DNA of 13,096 bases from Firm-04 sp964479595 (GCA_964479595.1 CAYZMU010000031.1:1-13096); one strand, 5' to 3'; counted from the stretch's first letter, positions 1-6,013 are shown. Notes: generated from the sequence alone by a model not told the origin. Numbers and translations: made by a program.

Positions 1-484
1 CATAGAGATAGTTGCTCACGCTCTCCTCGCGCTCGTTGCTGCCGTTGCCCACATGCGCCGTCGCCGTGATCTTCCAGCGCTTCTGCAAATAGAGCTTGCC
101 CGTGTCCTGGTCCCAGATGGGCGACGGATCCAGCGCCTCAATCGTGCAGGTCACCTGGTTGTTGAGCCCGTCCGTGATGTTTAAGTTGGCGCTGCCGAAA
201 TCAACCGTGATGGGCTGAGTCACACCGACCTGTGTCACATTTTGGTCCACCCACGTAAAGAAGTCCGGGTCCGTGTACGCGGAGTTCGTCACCGCGTCCA
301 GCGCCGCCTGCGCCGCGTACTGCGCCTGCTTCTCGTAGTAGGTGTAGTAGGCTCTTTTGTGCGATGCCGTCGCCAGAATCAGCGTCGACATCAGGAACAC
401 AACCATCACCATCATGACCGAAACCACGGTGAAGAGGACTGTGCCCTTGAGCCGCTTCTGTCCTTTCTCAGTATTTTGTTCCAT
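1..484 (-). CDS. PilX-like minor pilin/pilus assembly protein, C-terminus beyond window
   Basis: An open frame of 161 codons runs from ATG at 484 to the window edge without a stop, so the C-terminus is missing. AAAGGTGG at 492-499, 7 bases upstream, fixes the start. The protein has a short polar, basic N-terminus (MEQNTEKGQKRLKG), one hydrophobic helix at about 14-40, then an amphipathic stretch (YYEKQAQYAAQAALDAVTNS), which is the PilX_N layout of minor pilins. The rest is beta-rich and predicted extracytoplasmic. A Gly precedes the hydrophobic run (KG/TVLF), but the usual Glu at position +5 of mature pilins is absent, so processing by prepilin peptidase is uncertain. It is the fourth gene of the pil operon, 68 bases after pilO, with a large hairpin between. 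It could be a minor pilin that primes pilus assembly or a membrane-anchored accessory protein. Family call by pattern only. Confidence 0.72.
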   Translation of the reverse strand, partial: MEQNTEKGQKRLKGTVLFTVVSVMMVMVVFLMSTLILATASHKRAYYTYYEKQAQYAAQAALDAVTNSAYTDPDFFTWVDQNVTQVGVTQPITVDFGSANLNITDGLNNQVTCTIEALDPSPIWDQDTGKLYLQKRWKITATAHVGNGSNEREESVSNYLY

Positions 485-508
485 AAAGAAACCACCTTTC
501 TTCATGTG

Positions 509-542
509 CGGATAGCCTTCTTGATTTCAAGAAGGCAATCCG
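509..542 (-). repeat. 34-base intercistronic inverted repeat between pilO and PilX-like gene
   Basis: Arms of 16 bases (5 bp CGGAT/ATCCG, one mismatch, then 10 bp GCCTTCTTGA/TCAAGAAGGC) flank a two-base centre. In RNA this gives a long stable hairpin that starts about 10 bases after the pilO stop and ends about 9 bases before the Shine-Dalgarno of the next gene. No T tract follows in the direction of transcription, so it is not a classical terminator. It may be an mRNA processing or stability element that sets the level of the downstream minor pilin, or a protein-binding site. The structure is seen directly; the role is inferred. Confidence 0.75.
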
Positions 543-552
543 ATCTTTTGAG

Positions 553-1664
553 TTACTCCGCCGTTGTTGTCGCTGTCCCCGTGCCGGCGTAGGTTTTCCA
601 TTCCTCGCCGTTCCAGATGTTCTCGTCGTACTCCGGTCCGATATCCGGTTTTGTCGGCTCCTGGATGTAATAAACCGTGTAGCTGATGGTCACTGACGTG
701 AATCCGGGTCTCTCTGTCTCTCCTCCTTCTTCACCGCCGTTTTCGCCGCCCGCGGCGCCTTCAGCACCTGCGCCGCCTTCGCCGCCTTCAGCACCCGCGC
801 CGCCTGCGCCGCCGGGCTGCGAGGGCTGAGCAGCAGCAGCCGCGACAGCCTCGTTGAACTGCTGGTATTCTTCCACGCTCACGCTGTTGATAATCATCGC
901 GTCTTTGTTGTCCTCCGCGTACTTGTGAACCGCGTCCAGAAGCGCCATGGTGTCCTTGCGGTTGATAATCACCGTGAACTCCGAGCTGCCGCTGCCGACA
1001 TCCTGCTCCGTCTTTTCTTCAAGAAGCAGCGGGATGGCGTTTTCCGTGGTGTACGCCGCGCCGATGGAGCCGTCCATGTCAGCCTGCTCATAAAGAGCGT
1101 AGGTCACCGGGTTGGGAAGGTAGTAGTAGTAGCCGATACTGGAACTGTCCTCATCCGAAACCGAATACGAGCCCTCCAGCGTCACGCCGTCCGCAATGTT
1201 TTCCTCCGTGTTGAGGAACTGCTCCTGCAGGAATTTGTCAAGCTCGACACTGTTCATTTCGTCCGTGAAATTCTCGGTCGCCGCCATCGCCTCGTCGTAC
1301 TTTCTGTTGATGACTTTCTGGTGCGCCGGGATCTTTTTAAATGCCTGCAGGTCCTGCTCCCAGGTCGTCTGCGCTTTCTCCAGCGCGGTCTTGTTCTCGT
1401 TCATCTTCTGCCACTGCGGGCGGATGAAAACGAAGATGCCAATCGCTAAAATCACGATGACAAGCACCACTAAAAGGANNNNNNNNNNNNNNNNNNNNNN
1501 NNNNNNNNNNNNNNNNNNNNNNNNNNNNNNNNNNNNNNNNNNNNNNNNNNNNNNNNNNNNNNNNNNNNNNNNNNNNNNATGAAAACGAAGATGCCAATCG
1601 CTAAAATCACGATGACAAGCACCACTAAAAGGATGATCCTGTCTCTGTAACCCATCTTGCTCAT
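553..1664 (-). CDS. pilO: Type IV pilus assembly protein PilO (broken by an assembly gap)
   Basis: ATG at 1664 overlaps the pilMN stop (ATGA, 1661-1664) and has GAGGAGG about 7 bases upstream, so translation is probably coupled. As assembled, the frame is interrupted by 100 Ns and shifted. When the duplicated 55 bases beside the gap are collapsed, it reads through as 318 residues: cytoplasmic MSKMGYRDR, one TM helix at about 10-28, a coiled coil (MNENKTALEKAQTTWEQDLQ), then an alpha/beta domain. This is the PilO layout: a bitopic membrane protein that pairs with PilN through coiled coil and ferredoxin-like domains in the pilus alignment complex. Residues about 228-264 are a Gly/Ala/Glu-rich insert just before the last predicted strand (FTSVTISYTVYYIQ), and a tail follows it. 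PilO is assigned by topology and position after pilMN. Sequence identity to PilO is low, as usual for this family. Confidence 0.85.
757..804 (-). repeat. Imperfect 27-base-period repeat coding the Gly/Ala/Glu insert of PilO
   Basis: Bases 757-777 and 784-804 are 21-base copies differing at one position, offset by 27 bases (nine codons). They encode two GGAGAEG units. Surrounding codons are also GGC/GCC/GAG-rich. The region is likely prone to replication slippage and length variation between strains; this last point is inference. Confidence 0.7.
1424..1478. repeat. Left copy of a 55-base duplicate flanking the assembly gap
   Basis: These 55 bases, ending at the first N, are identical to 1579-1633, which begin immediately after the last N. 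They encode the TM segment of PilO (residues ending ILAIGIFVF). An exact overlap running right up to both contig ends is typical of neighbouring de Bruijn-graph contigs that share one k-mer and were scaffolded with a fixed N run. The duplicate is most likely one genomic copy represented twice. Confidence 0.93.
1479..1578. other. Assembly gap of exactly 100 Ns inside pilO
   Basis: One hundred consecutive Ns, the usual placeholder for a gap of unknown size. The true gap is probably zero or negative, because both flanks end in the same 55 bases. From one copy to the other the offset is 155 bases, not a multiple of three, so the assembled sequence shows a false frameshift in pilO that disappears on merging. 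Confidence 0.97.
1579..1633. repeat. Right copy of the 55-base duplicate flanking the assembly gap
   Basis: Identical to 1424-1478. This copy is in frame with the true pilO start at 1664, and the left copy is in frame with the rest of the protein to the stop at 553. Joining them at the duplicate restores one continuous reading frame. Confidence 0.93.
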
Positions 1665-3391
1665 GACGCGGCCTCCTCTTCTGTGGTTTCCCCTTCAGCG
1701 CTGATAAGATCCGTAATGTCGTCGCCCTTCACGAGAATCTGCAAATCCATGGTAACCACTCTGACTGTTTGCTGTGTGGGTGTTGACGGAGTGTTGGGCT
1801 GCTGGGTGCCTTCTCCTCCCTCCGGAGTCCCAGGTTCAGGTGTCGTGGGTGCGCCCTCAACAGTCTCTTCCCCTATATCGTAGCCGTTATACGCCACGTT
1901 TGCCACCTCGGGCATATTCCTGATGTTTTCAATCAGGGTCGCGGGCAAAGTCTGGAAGGGTTCGTCATCCTTCGCCTTCAGGGTCAGGCTCAGGCTGTAT
2001 GTGCCCTCGCTGTAATTCATATCACTAATGGAATAGTAGTTCGAGAAATCCGCCTGGGTTCTGTCTTTTCCGCTCACCGCGCTGTCACCGGAAATCTCCT
2101 CCGCGAAGGCCTCCGTAACCGTGTTGTGAATCGTGTCTTCAATCTTGCTGTAACTCTCCGAAGTCGGATAAGGTCTGCTCTTGTACGCCAGAAGGGCGTC
2201 GTTGAGGTTGTCCAGATAACTGGTGATATTCTCGCGCTTCGTTTGCAAATCCGCGACCTGAGCGTCCAGATCCGCCTTGAGCGGTGATTTATCCTTTTCC
2301 CTGAGCTCGTCTATCTGCGACTGCAGGCTCTGGTTCTTGAATACCAGCACCAGCGTGATAACCGTCATGATCGCCGCGGTTCCAAGCAGGGAGAACAGCA
2401 GCATTTTTGTATAAGAACTGTCGGACTTGACACGGTTGTTGTTGACCGTGTCCGTCTCGAGGAGGTTGACACGCTCCTTGTCCTTGTCACGCTTGAACAG
2501 CGCGCCGATGGCGTTGGCGTAGAGGGAGAATTCCAGATTCTCGTAGCCGTGAATCTGTGGGGGAACCGCGATGATGCGCGTATGGATATTCATCTTCTCG
2601 AGTTCGTTCGTGAGTCTCACAAACTCGTGCGTATCACCGTAGAAGACCACGTTCTCAATCTGCGCGACGTCACCTTTGCTGCGCTGGAACTGGATCATAC
2701 GGTAGATGTTCTCGTTGACCGCCTCGAAAACGTAGTCCTCGGAATCGTTGTAATCCTCCGCCGAAATGGAGGCGAAACGCGAGAAGGAAAGCTGGCCGTC
2801 TTCATACAGGTTGAGGGAGATGAAGTTGTTGTCAATCTGAACCGCGAGCAGCGGCATCTGCGAACGCACCTTCGCGTCCGCCAAAAGCACCTTTGTGATG
2901 CAGTTGCAGCCCACCATGACACTGCGCAGCTGAATCTGCAGCATGTTGAACAGGCGCTTGTAGCCGTCCACAACCTCGTAAGGACACGCCGTCGCAAGCA
3001 CCTTTACGTGGTTCTCTTCTTCTTCGGAATCACCCACGACGATGTAGGAAACCGAATAGTTGTCCTCTTCTTTGAGTGACAGCGCCGTGAGCATCTCCGC
3101 GCGGACATTCTTGGCGAACTCCGCCTGCTTGTCCACTTTCTGAATCTGCAGTTCCTTGAAGATCGTCATGTTCGACGAGATACTGATGATGGCCTCTTTG
3201 TCGGGCATCTTTTCCGTGCGCAGAACCTGGTTTATCAGCGTTGCCAGACGGGCGACGTCCTTGATATGGCCGTTTTCGATGATGCCCTCTTCCAGCTCCA
3301 GCTGTGCCGAGGCGTTGATTCGAATCCTGCCGTTGTTTTCCGTGCCCTTGATAATCCTGATATTCCGGTCTGTAATGTCAAAGGAAAGCAT
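1661..3391 (-). CDS. pilMN: PilM-PilN fusion, type IV pilus inner-membrane alignment protein
   Basis: 576 residues. The start ATG at 3391 has AGAGGTGG just upstream (3402-3409). Residues 1-300 resemble the actin-like PilM: an N-terminal FDITDRNIRIIKG in place of the usual DIG(S/T) phosphate loop, and a second loop region near 183-204 (LLAVQIDNNFISLNLYEDGQ). Residues 308-314 are VNLLETD, matching the INLLP-type PilM-binding motif that normally begins free PilN. A TM helix follows at about 330-352, then a coiled coil (355-398) and a ferredoxin-like domain (about 455-560). A Pro/Thr/Gly-rich insert at about 513-541 sits before the last strand (VRVVTMDLQILVKG). The PilM part would be cytoplasmic and the PilN tail outside, with the motif acting in cis. 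PilM-PilN fusions are known in clostridia such as C. difficile. Both nucleotide-binding loops look degenerate, so ATP binding is doubtful. It lies between pilC and pilO and overlaps pilO by 4 bases. Confidence 0.9.
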   Translation of the reverse strand: MLSFDITDRNIRIIKGTENNGRIRINASAQLELEEGIIENGHIKDVARLATLINQVLRTEKMPDKEAIISISSNMTIFKELQIQKVDKQAEFAKNVRAEMLTALSLKEEDNYSVSYIVVGDSEEEENHVKVLATACPYEVVDGYKRLFNMLQIQLRSVMVGCNCITKVLLADAKVRSQMPLLAVQIDNNFISLNLYEDGQLSFSRFASISAEDYNDSEDYVFEAVNENIYRMIQFQRSKGDVAQIENVVFYGDTHEFVRLTNELEKMNIHTRIIAVPPQIHGYENLEFSLYANAIGALFKRDKDKERVNLLETDTVNNNRVKSDSSYTKMLLFSLLGTAAIMTVITLVLVFKNQSLQSQIDELREKDKSPLKADLDAQVADLQTKRENITSYLDNLNDALLAYKSRPYPTSESYSKIEDTIHNTVTEAFAEEISGDSAVSGKDRTQADFSNYYSISDMNYSEGTYSLSLTLKAKDDEPFQTLPATLIENIRNMPEVANVAYNGYDIGEETVEGAPTTPEPGTPEGGEGTQQPNTPSTPTQQTVRVVTMDLQILVKGDDITDLISAEGETTEEEAAS

Positions 3392-3423
3392 ATGGTATCT
3401 TCCACCTCTCTTTTAAATTGAGC

Positions 3424-3460
3424 GGGCGCGCCCCCGCGGACAGTTCTCACCGCCCGCGGG
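3424..3460 (-). repeat. GC-rich inverted repeats in the pilC-pilMN intercistronic gap
   Basis: The 90-base gap between the pilC stop and pilMN holds CCCGCGG (3433-3439) opposite CCGCGGG (3454-3460), a 7-bp stem with a 14-base loop, next to the 10-base palindrome GGGCGCGCCC (3424-3433), which allows an alternative fold. In the direction of transcription, CAATTTAAAA follows rather than a T run. It may be a weak attenuator or an mRNA stability hairpin that uncouples pilC from pilMN expression. The role is inferred. Confidence 0.45.
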
Positions 3461-3481
3461 AAAACGCCGGGATAGCATGGA

Positions 3482-4672
3482 TTACTCGATGTTGCCGATG
3501 GAGTCGTACAGCGCCGGGAAGAACGCCGCGCAGACCAGACCGATGACAACGCCCATGATGATGAGCATCAGCGGTTCGAGCAGCGAGCACAGACGCTTCA
3601 CCGCCGCGTCGGCTTCTTCATCGTAATATTCCGCGGTCTTCGCCAGAATGTCGTCCAGAGCGCCGGCTTCCTCACCGACGAAGATGATGGACACGAACAT
3701 CGAATCGAAGATGTCCGCCCGCTGAATCGCGGCACTTAGCGTCTCGCCGCTCTTGACCTCATCGACAATGTCACGGAATTTCAGCGAGATGTACGCGTTG
3801 TTCAGAGTGTCCGCGGAGCGCTTCAGGCATTCCACCATGGGCAGACCGGAGGAATACAGCGAAGCCATTGTCTGGGCAAAACGCGCGGTGTAAATCTTGA
3901 CCACGAGCTTGCCGAACGCGGGACCTTTAATCTTGAACTCGTCAAACTTGAGCCGGACATTCGGCAGTTTGAGCGCGTAGATGACTACAAACACAATCAC
4001 TGCCACAACCGCCAGCACAATAAACCAGTGCGACACGAGGAAGTTTCCGATGTTGACCATGCCTTTTGTCAGGGTAGGCATCTCAGAGGGGTCGTCATAG
4101 AGGTCTGTAAAGGTCGGCATGATGAACACGAACACGCCGATAACAATCGCTACCGTCAGAATACCCAGAATGATAGGGTATACCATCGCGTTCTTGATGG
4201 TGTTCGCCGTCTTGTTCTGGTTGGCGTAGTAGTCGCTCAGACGCTGCATGATGACGTCCAGCGAACCGGAGGCCTCGCCCGCGCCGACCATGGAGACCAT
4301 CAGGGTCGGGAACACACTCCCGTACGCCTCCAGCGCGTCGGAGAAGGATTCGCCCTTCTGCACGTTCTCGTAGACGTTGCGCCACACATTTCGCGCCGCC
4401 TCGGAATCCTGCTCCTTGCAGAGGATGTCCAGCGCCTTGACCAGCGTCAGACCGGAAGTAAGCATCGCCGCCATCTGCCGCGTCGCGAACGCCAAGTCCT
4501 TGGTCTTGAACTTCTTGACGGTCTTTACGGTTTCTTCCGTTTCCTTGTACTCGACGACCGCCATTCCCTTTTCTTTGATTTTTGCCAGAAATTCCTGCTC
4601 ATCTTCCGCGGTCAGGGTGCCCTGACGTCTGTTGCCCATCGCGTCCTTGGCCGTATAAGTGAAACTTGGCAT
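3482..4672 (-). CDS. pilC: Type IV pilus inner-membrane platform protein PilC (GspF family)
   Basis: 396 residues, the normal length for PilC/GspF. The N-terminal MPSFTYTAKDAMGNRRQGTL is the typical opening of the family. Two T2SSF repeats follow: the first at about 59-190 with FATRQMAAMLTSGLTLVKAL and GAGEASGSL, the second at about 262-385 with FAQTMASLYSSGLPMVECL and GEEAGALDDIL. TM helices lie at about 165-186, 213-235 and 365-388. PilC is the polytopic platform on which the PilB and PilT motors act to extend and retract the pilus. It is the first gene of this operon, behind a good promoter and a near-perfect ribosome binding site. It is unusual that no pilB or pilT ATPase gene precedes it: the next gene upstream is a LacI-type regulator. 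A type II secretion GspF role is possible in principle, but the PilMN and PilO neighbours favour pili. Confidence 0.95.
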   Translation of the reverse strand: MPSFTYTAKDAMGNRRQGTLTAEDEQEFLAKIKEKGMAVVEYKETEETVKTVKKFKTKDLAFATRQMAAMLTSGLTLVKALDILCKEQDSEAARNVWRNVYENVQKGESFSDALEAYGSVFPTLMVSMVGAGEASGSLDVIMQRLSDYYANQNKTANTIKNAMVYPIILGILTVAIVIGVFVFIMPTFTDLYDDPSEMPTLTKGMVNIGNFLVSHWFIVLAVVAVIVFVVIYALKLPNVRLKFDEFKIKGPAFGKLVVKIYTARFAQTMASLYSSGLPMVECLKRSADTLNNAYISLKFRDIVDEVKSGETLSAAIQRADIFDSMFVSIIFVGEEAGALDDILAKTAEYYDEEADAAVKRLCSLLEPLMLIIMGVVIGLVCAAFFPALYDSIGNIE

Positions 4673-4676
4673 AAAA

Positions 4677-4686
4677 TCACCTCCTA
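4677..4686 (-). promoter_or_regulatory. Near-ideal Shine-Dalgarno of pilC
   Basis: TAGGAGGTGA is complementary to the 16S rRNA 3' end across all ten bases, and its core is about 7 bases before the ATG at 4672. It marks the pilC start and implies efficient initiation. Confidence 0.93.
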
Positions 4687-4697
4687 AAGCTAGCCTT

Positions 4698-4780
4698 GAT
4701 TGTGTTTCGGGTTCGCCCCCGATCGGGAACGCCCTGTGTTTCTATCCCGCCGCGCTCTGCCACACGGCAGGACACAAATC
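4698..4780 (-). promoter_or_regulatory. Possible structured leader RNA of the pil operon
   Basis: The predicted transcript begins near 4783, so pilC has a leader of about 110 bases. Bases 4780-4772 (GATTTGTGT) can pair with 4705-4698 (ACACAATC) as an 8-bp closing helix with one bulged T. Inside lie a perfect hairpin, CTGCC-GTGT-GGCAG (4770-4757), and a second arm, GTTCCC to GGGGGCGAAC (4730-4711), containing the palindrome CCCGATCGGG. This is a junction-like fold of about 83 bases ending 11 bases before the Shine-Dalgarno. Clostridial pilus operons are often controlled by c-di-GMP riboswitches, but I could not match the known class I or II consensus by eye. The pairings are visible; a riboswitch function is speculative. 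Confidence 0.4.
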
Positions 4781-4789
4781 CATACCTAT

Positions 4790-4818
4790 ATTATACCACA
4801 GAAATTTGACGATTGCAA
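4790..4818 (-). promoter_or_regulatory. Sigma-A type promoter of the pil operon
   Basis: On the minus strand, TTGCAA (4818-4813) is followed after exactly 17 bases by a consensus TATAAT (4795-4790). Transcription would start near 4783, about 110 bases before pilC. It lies between the lacI stop (4874) and pilC, so the pil genes have their own promoter. Confidence 0.85.
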
Positions 4819-4827
4819 CCATATTTC

Positions 4828-4855
4828 AACCAAAATTTCGCGCCTCAATTTGGTT
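4828..4855. repeat. Inverted repeat just upstream of the pil -35 box
   Basis: On the plus strand AACCAAAATT (4828-4837) pairs with AATTTGGTT (4847-4855), nine base pairs with one bulged A. It ends 10 bases from the -35 box. It could be the 3' hairpin of the lacI message, which lacks any other terminator, though no T tract follows on the minus strand, or an operator for the pil promoter. Direct CAACCA copies at 4816 and 4827 lie in the same stretch. Confidence 0.4.
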
Positions 4856-4873
4856 ATTTTGCCAAAAGCCGCC

Positions 4874-5905
4874 CTACCAGTCCCTCGGAGGCGCCACCGA
4901 ATCGCGTGTCACCAGCACGCCGTCCAGACTCACGCGCTCCACAGGCTTCTTCATGTCAAGCGTCCGCGCGACCAGAAGCTCCACCGAGCGCCGCGCCATC
5001 TCCACCAGATCGACCTCCAGCGTGGAAACAGGCGGGTCGCTCATTTCGTCAGCAACGTAGTTGTCAAAGCCCGCCACCGAAATGTCCTGCGGCACGCGCA
5101 GCCCTCTGCTCTGCGCGAAGTTTACAAACCTTGTCGCCGTCTCGTCGCAGCAGCAGAAGAACGCCGTCGGCAATTCCTCAGGAAGGTCAAATTCCTCAAA
5201 GAGCGCCCCTGTGCTGTCGCGGTCCTCCAATCGCCACTCGCTCCTCGGGGTAATGCCGCGCCGCATGAGTTCCTTGAGAAAGCCCATGTAGCGGTCTAAA
5301 TTGGAAACACTCGCCGAAACGGAGCCCACAAAACCGATTTTGCGGTGGCCCTGCGCCGTGAGCATCCCCGTGACACGGGACGCGTCCTCGAAATTCCGCG
5401 AACTGACCGAATCCACCCGGCCCTCGATATCCTCGCTGTCCGCCAAAACCAATGGGATGTGCATCGCGACGAGCCGCGAAAGATACGCCTCGCTGAAATC
5501 CCCCACAACCACAATGCCGCGCACGTTGCGCTCCCGGATGAACTCCGGCAGAATCCCGCGTTCCTCCTCCTCCGCGGAAACGGTCTCGAAGATCGAATAG
5601 AGGCGGTTGTACATCAGCTCTCTGGAAATACCCGCGATGAGATACCAGTAAAAGCTGCCGTTGCCGGAATCAAAACGCTCGCTGCAGATAATCCCGACAC
5701 TCCCGCTCTGCAGCGTGACAGAGGCTTCCGTGTTGTGCGCGATGCGCGGCGCGGGCGGGCGGTACCCAAGCTGCGACGCCCGCGTCTTGATACGCTGGCG
5801 TTCTGCCTCGCTTACCCCCGGCCGGCCGTTGAGCGCGTTGGAAACCGTTACGAGGCTCAGCCCCAGTTCCTGTGCAATGTCCGCTATCCGTACATTGTGC
5901 TTCAA
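4874..5905 (-). CDS. LacI/GalR-family transcriptional regulator (TTG start)
   Basis: 343 residues, the standard length. The start is TTG at 5905: GGGAGGT (5919-5913) sits 7 bases upstream and the helix-turn-helix starts at once (VRIADIAQELGLSLVTVSNA, about 5-26, recognition helix VTVSNALN). The C-terminal periplasmic-binding-like domain has the family landmarks SVGIICS, FCCCDETATRFVNFA, VPQDISVAGFDN (272-283) and the closing VSLDGVLVTRDSVAPPR. The hinge region is unusual: after LGYRP comes PAPRIAHNTEASVTLQSG, Pro-rich and longer than the normal NxxARxL hinge helix whose Leu intercalates into the minor groove. No sugar transporter or glycosidase is next to it, so the effector is unknown. It has its own promoter with an inverted repeat, so autoregulation is plausible. 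It could also act on the divergently unrelated pil promoter just downstream; that is speculation. Confidence 0.93.
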   Translation of the reverse strand: MKHNVRIADIAQELGLSLVTVSNALNGRPGVSEAERQRIKTRASQLGYRPPAPRIAHNTEASVTLQSGSVGIICSERFDSGNGSFYWYLIAGISRELMYNRLYSIFETVSAEEEERGILPEFIRERNVRGIVVVGDFSEAYLSRLVAMHIPLVLADSEDIEGRVDSVSSRNFEDASRVTGMLTAQGHRKIGFVGSVSASVSNLDRYMGFLKELMRRGITPRSEWRLEDRDSTGALFEEFDLPEELPTAFFCCCDETATRFVNFAQSRGLRVPQDISVAGFDNYVADEMSDPPVSTLEVDLVEMARRSVELLVARTLDMKKPVERVSLDGVLVTRDSVAPPRDW

Positions 5906-5912
5906 GGAAAAT

Positions 5913-5919
5913 ACCTCCC
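5913..5919 (-). promoter_or_regulatory. Ribosome binding site that decides the TTG start of the LacI-type gene
   Basis: GGGAGGT lies 7 bases before TTG at 5905-5903. No in-frame ATG lies between this site and the helix-turn-helix, so the TTG start is well supported. Confidence 0.85.
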
Positions 5920-5973
5920 AAGGTCATTCTTCTTTCTCTCTTTTCGGGCACACATTCCCTTATACTCTACTCT

Positions 5974-6002
5974 ATTATAGCACATCTCCCCGGATTTGTA
6001 AA
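5974..6002 (-). promoter_or_regulatory. Promoter of the LacI-family gene
   Basis: On the minus strand, TTTACA (6002-5997) is followed after 17 bases by TATAAT (5979-5974). Transcription would start near 5967, giving a leader of about 60 bases. The -35 box lies inside the loop of the 5986-6013 inverted repeat. Confidence 0.85.
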
Positions 6003-6013
6003 TACCCGGGGAG
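5986..6013. promoter_or_regulatory. 28-base inverted repeat enclosing the -35 box, candidate operator
   Basis: Perfect 8-base arms CTCCCCGG (5986-5993) and CCGGGGAG (6006-6013) flank 12 bases that contain a smaller palindrome, ATTTGTAAAT (5994-6003). The element covers the -35 box and most of the spacer of the lacI promoter, which suits a repressor site, perhaps autoregulatory. It is larger than usual LacI-family operators. It is unlikely to be a terminator, because neither strand has a T tract after it. Confidence 0.55.

Noticed and set aside
1424..1633. Insertion sequence or real duplication at the N run
   Set aside because: The flanks are exact 55-base contig ends, no inverted repeats or transposase remnants are visible, and the gene is intact when the copies are merged.
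4028..4687. Plus-strand open frame of 219 codons opposite pilC
   Set aside because: It is antisense to a clear PilC gene, Arg/His-rich with no recognisable domain, and lacks a supported start. It is a shadow frame of a GC-rich gene.
4673..4790. Canonical c-di-GMP (GEMM-I or GEMM-II) riboswitch
   Set aside because: CACAGGGC resembles a fragment of the class I core, but the tetraloop and the second conserved block (GGGACGCAAAGCC-like) are not found by eye. Kept only as a possible structured leader.
5345..5980. Plus-strand open frame of 211 codons across lacI and its promoter
   Set aside because: It is antisense to a well-supported regulator and runs through that gene's promoter, with no family signature.
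5986..6013. Inverted repeat as a terminator
   Set aside because: The plus strand has an A tract after it and the minus strand has the -10 box. Neither has a T tract, and the -35 box lies within it.
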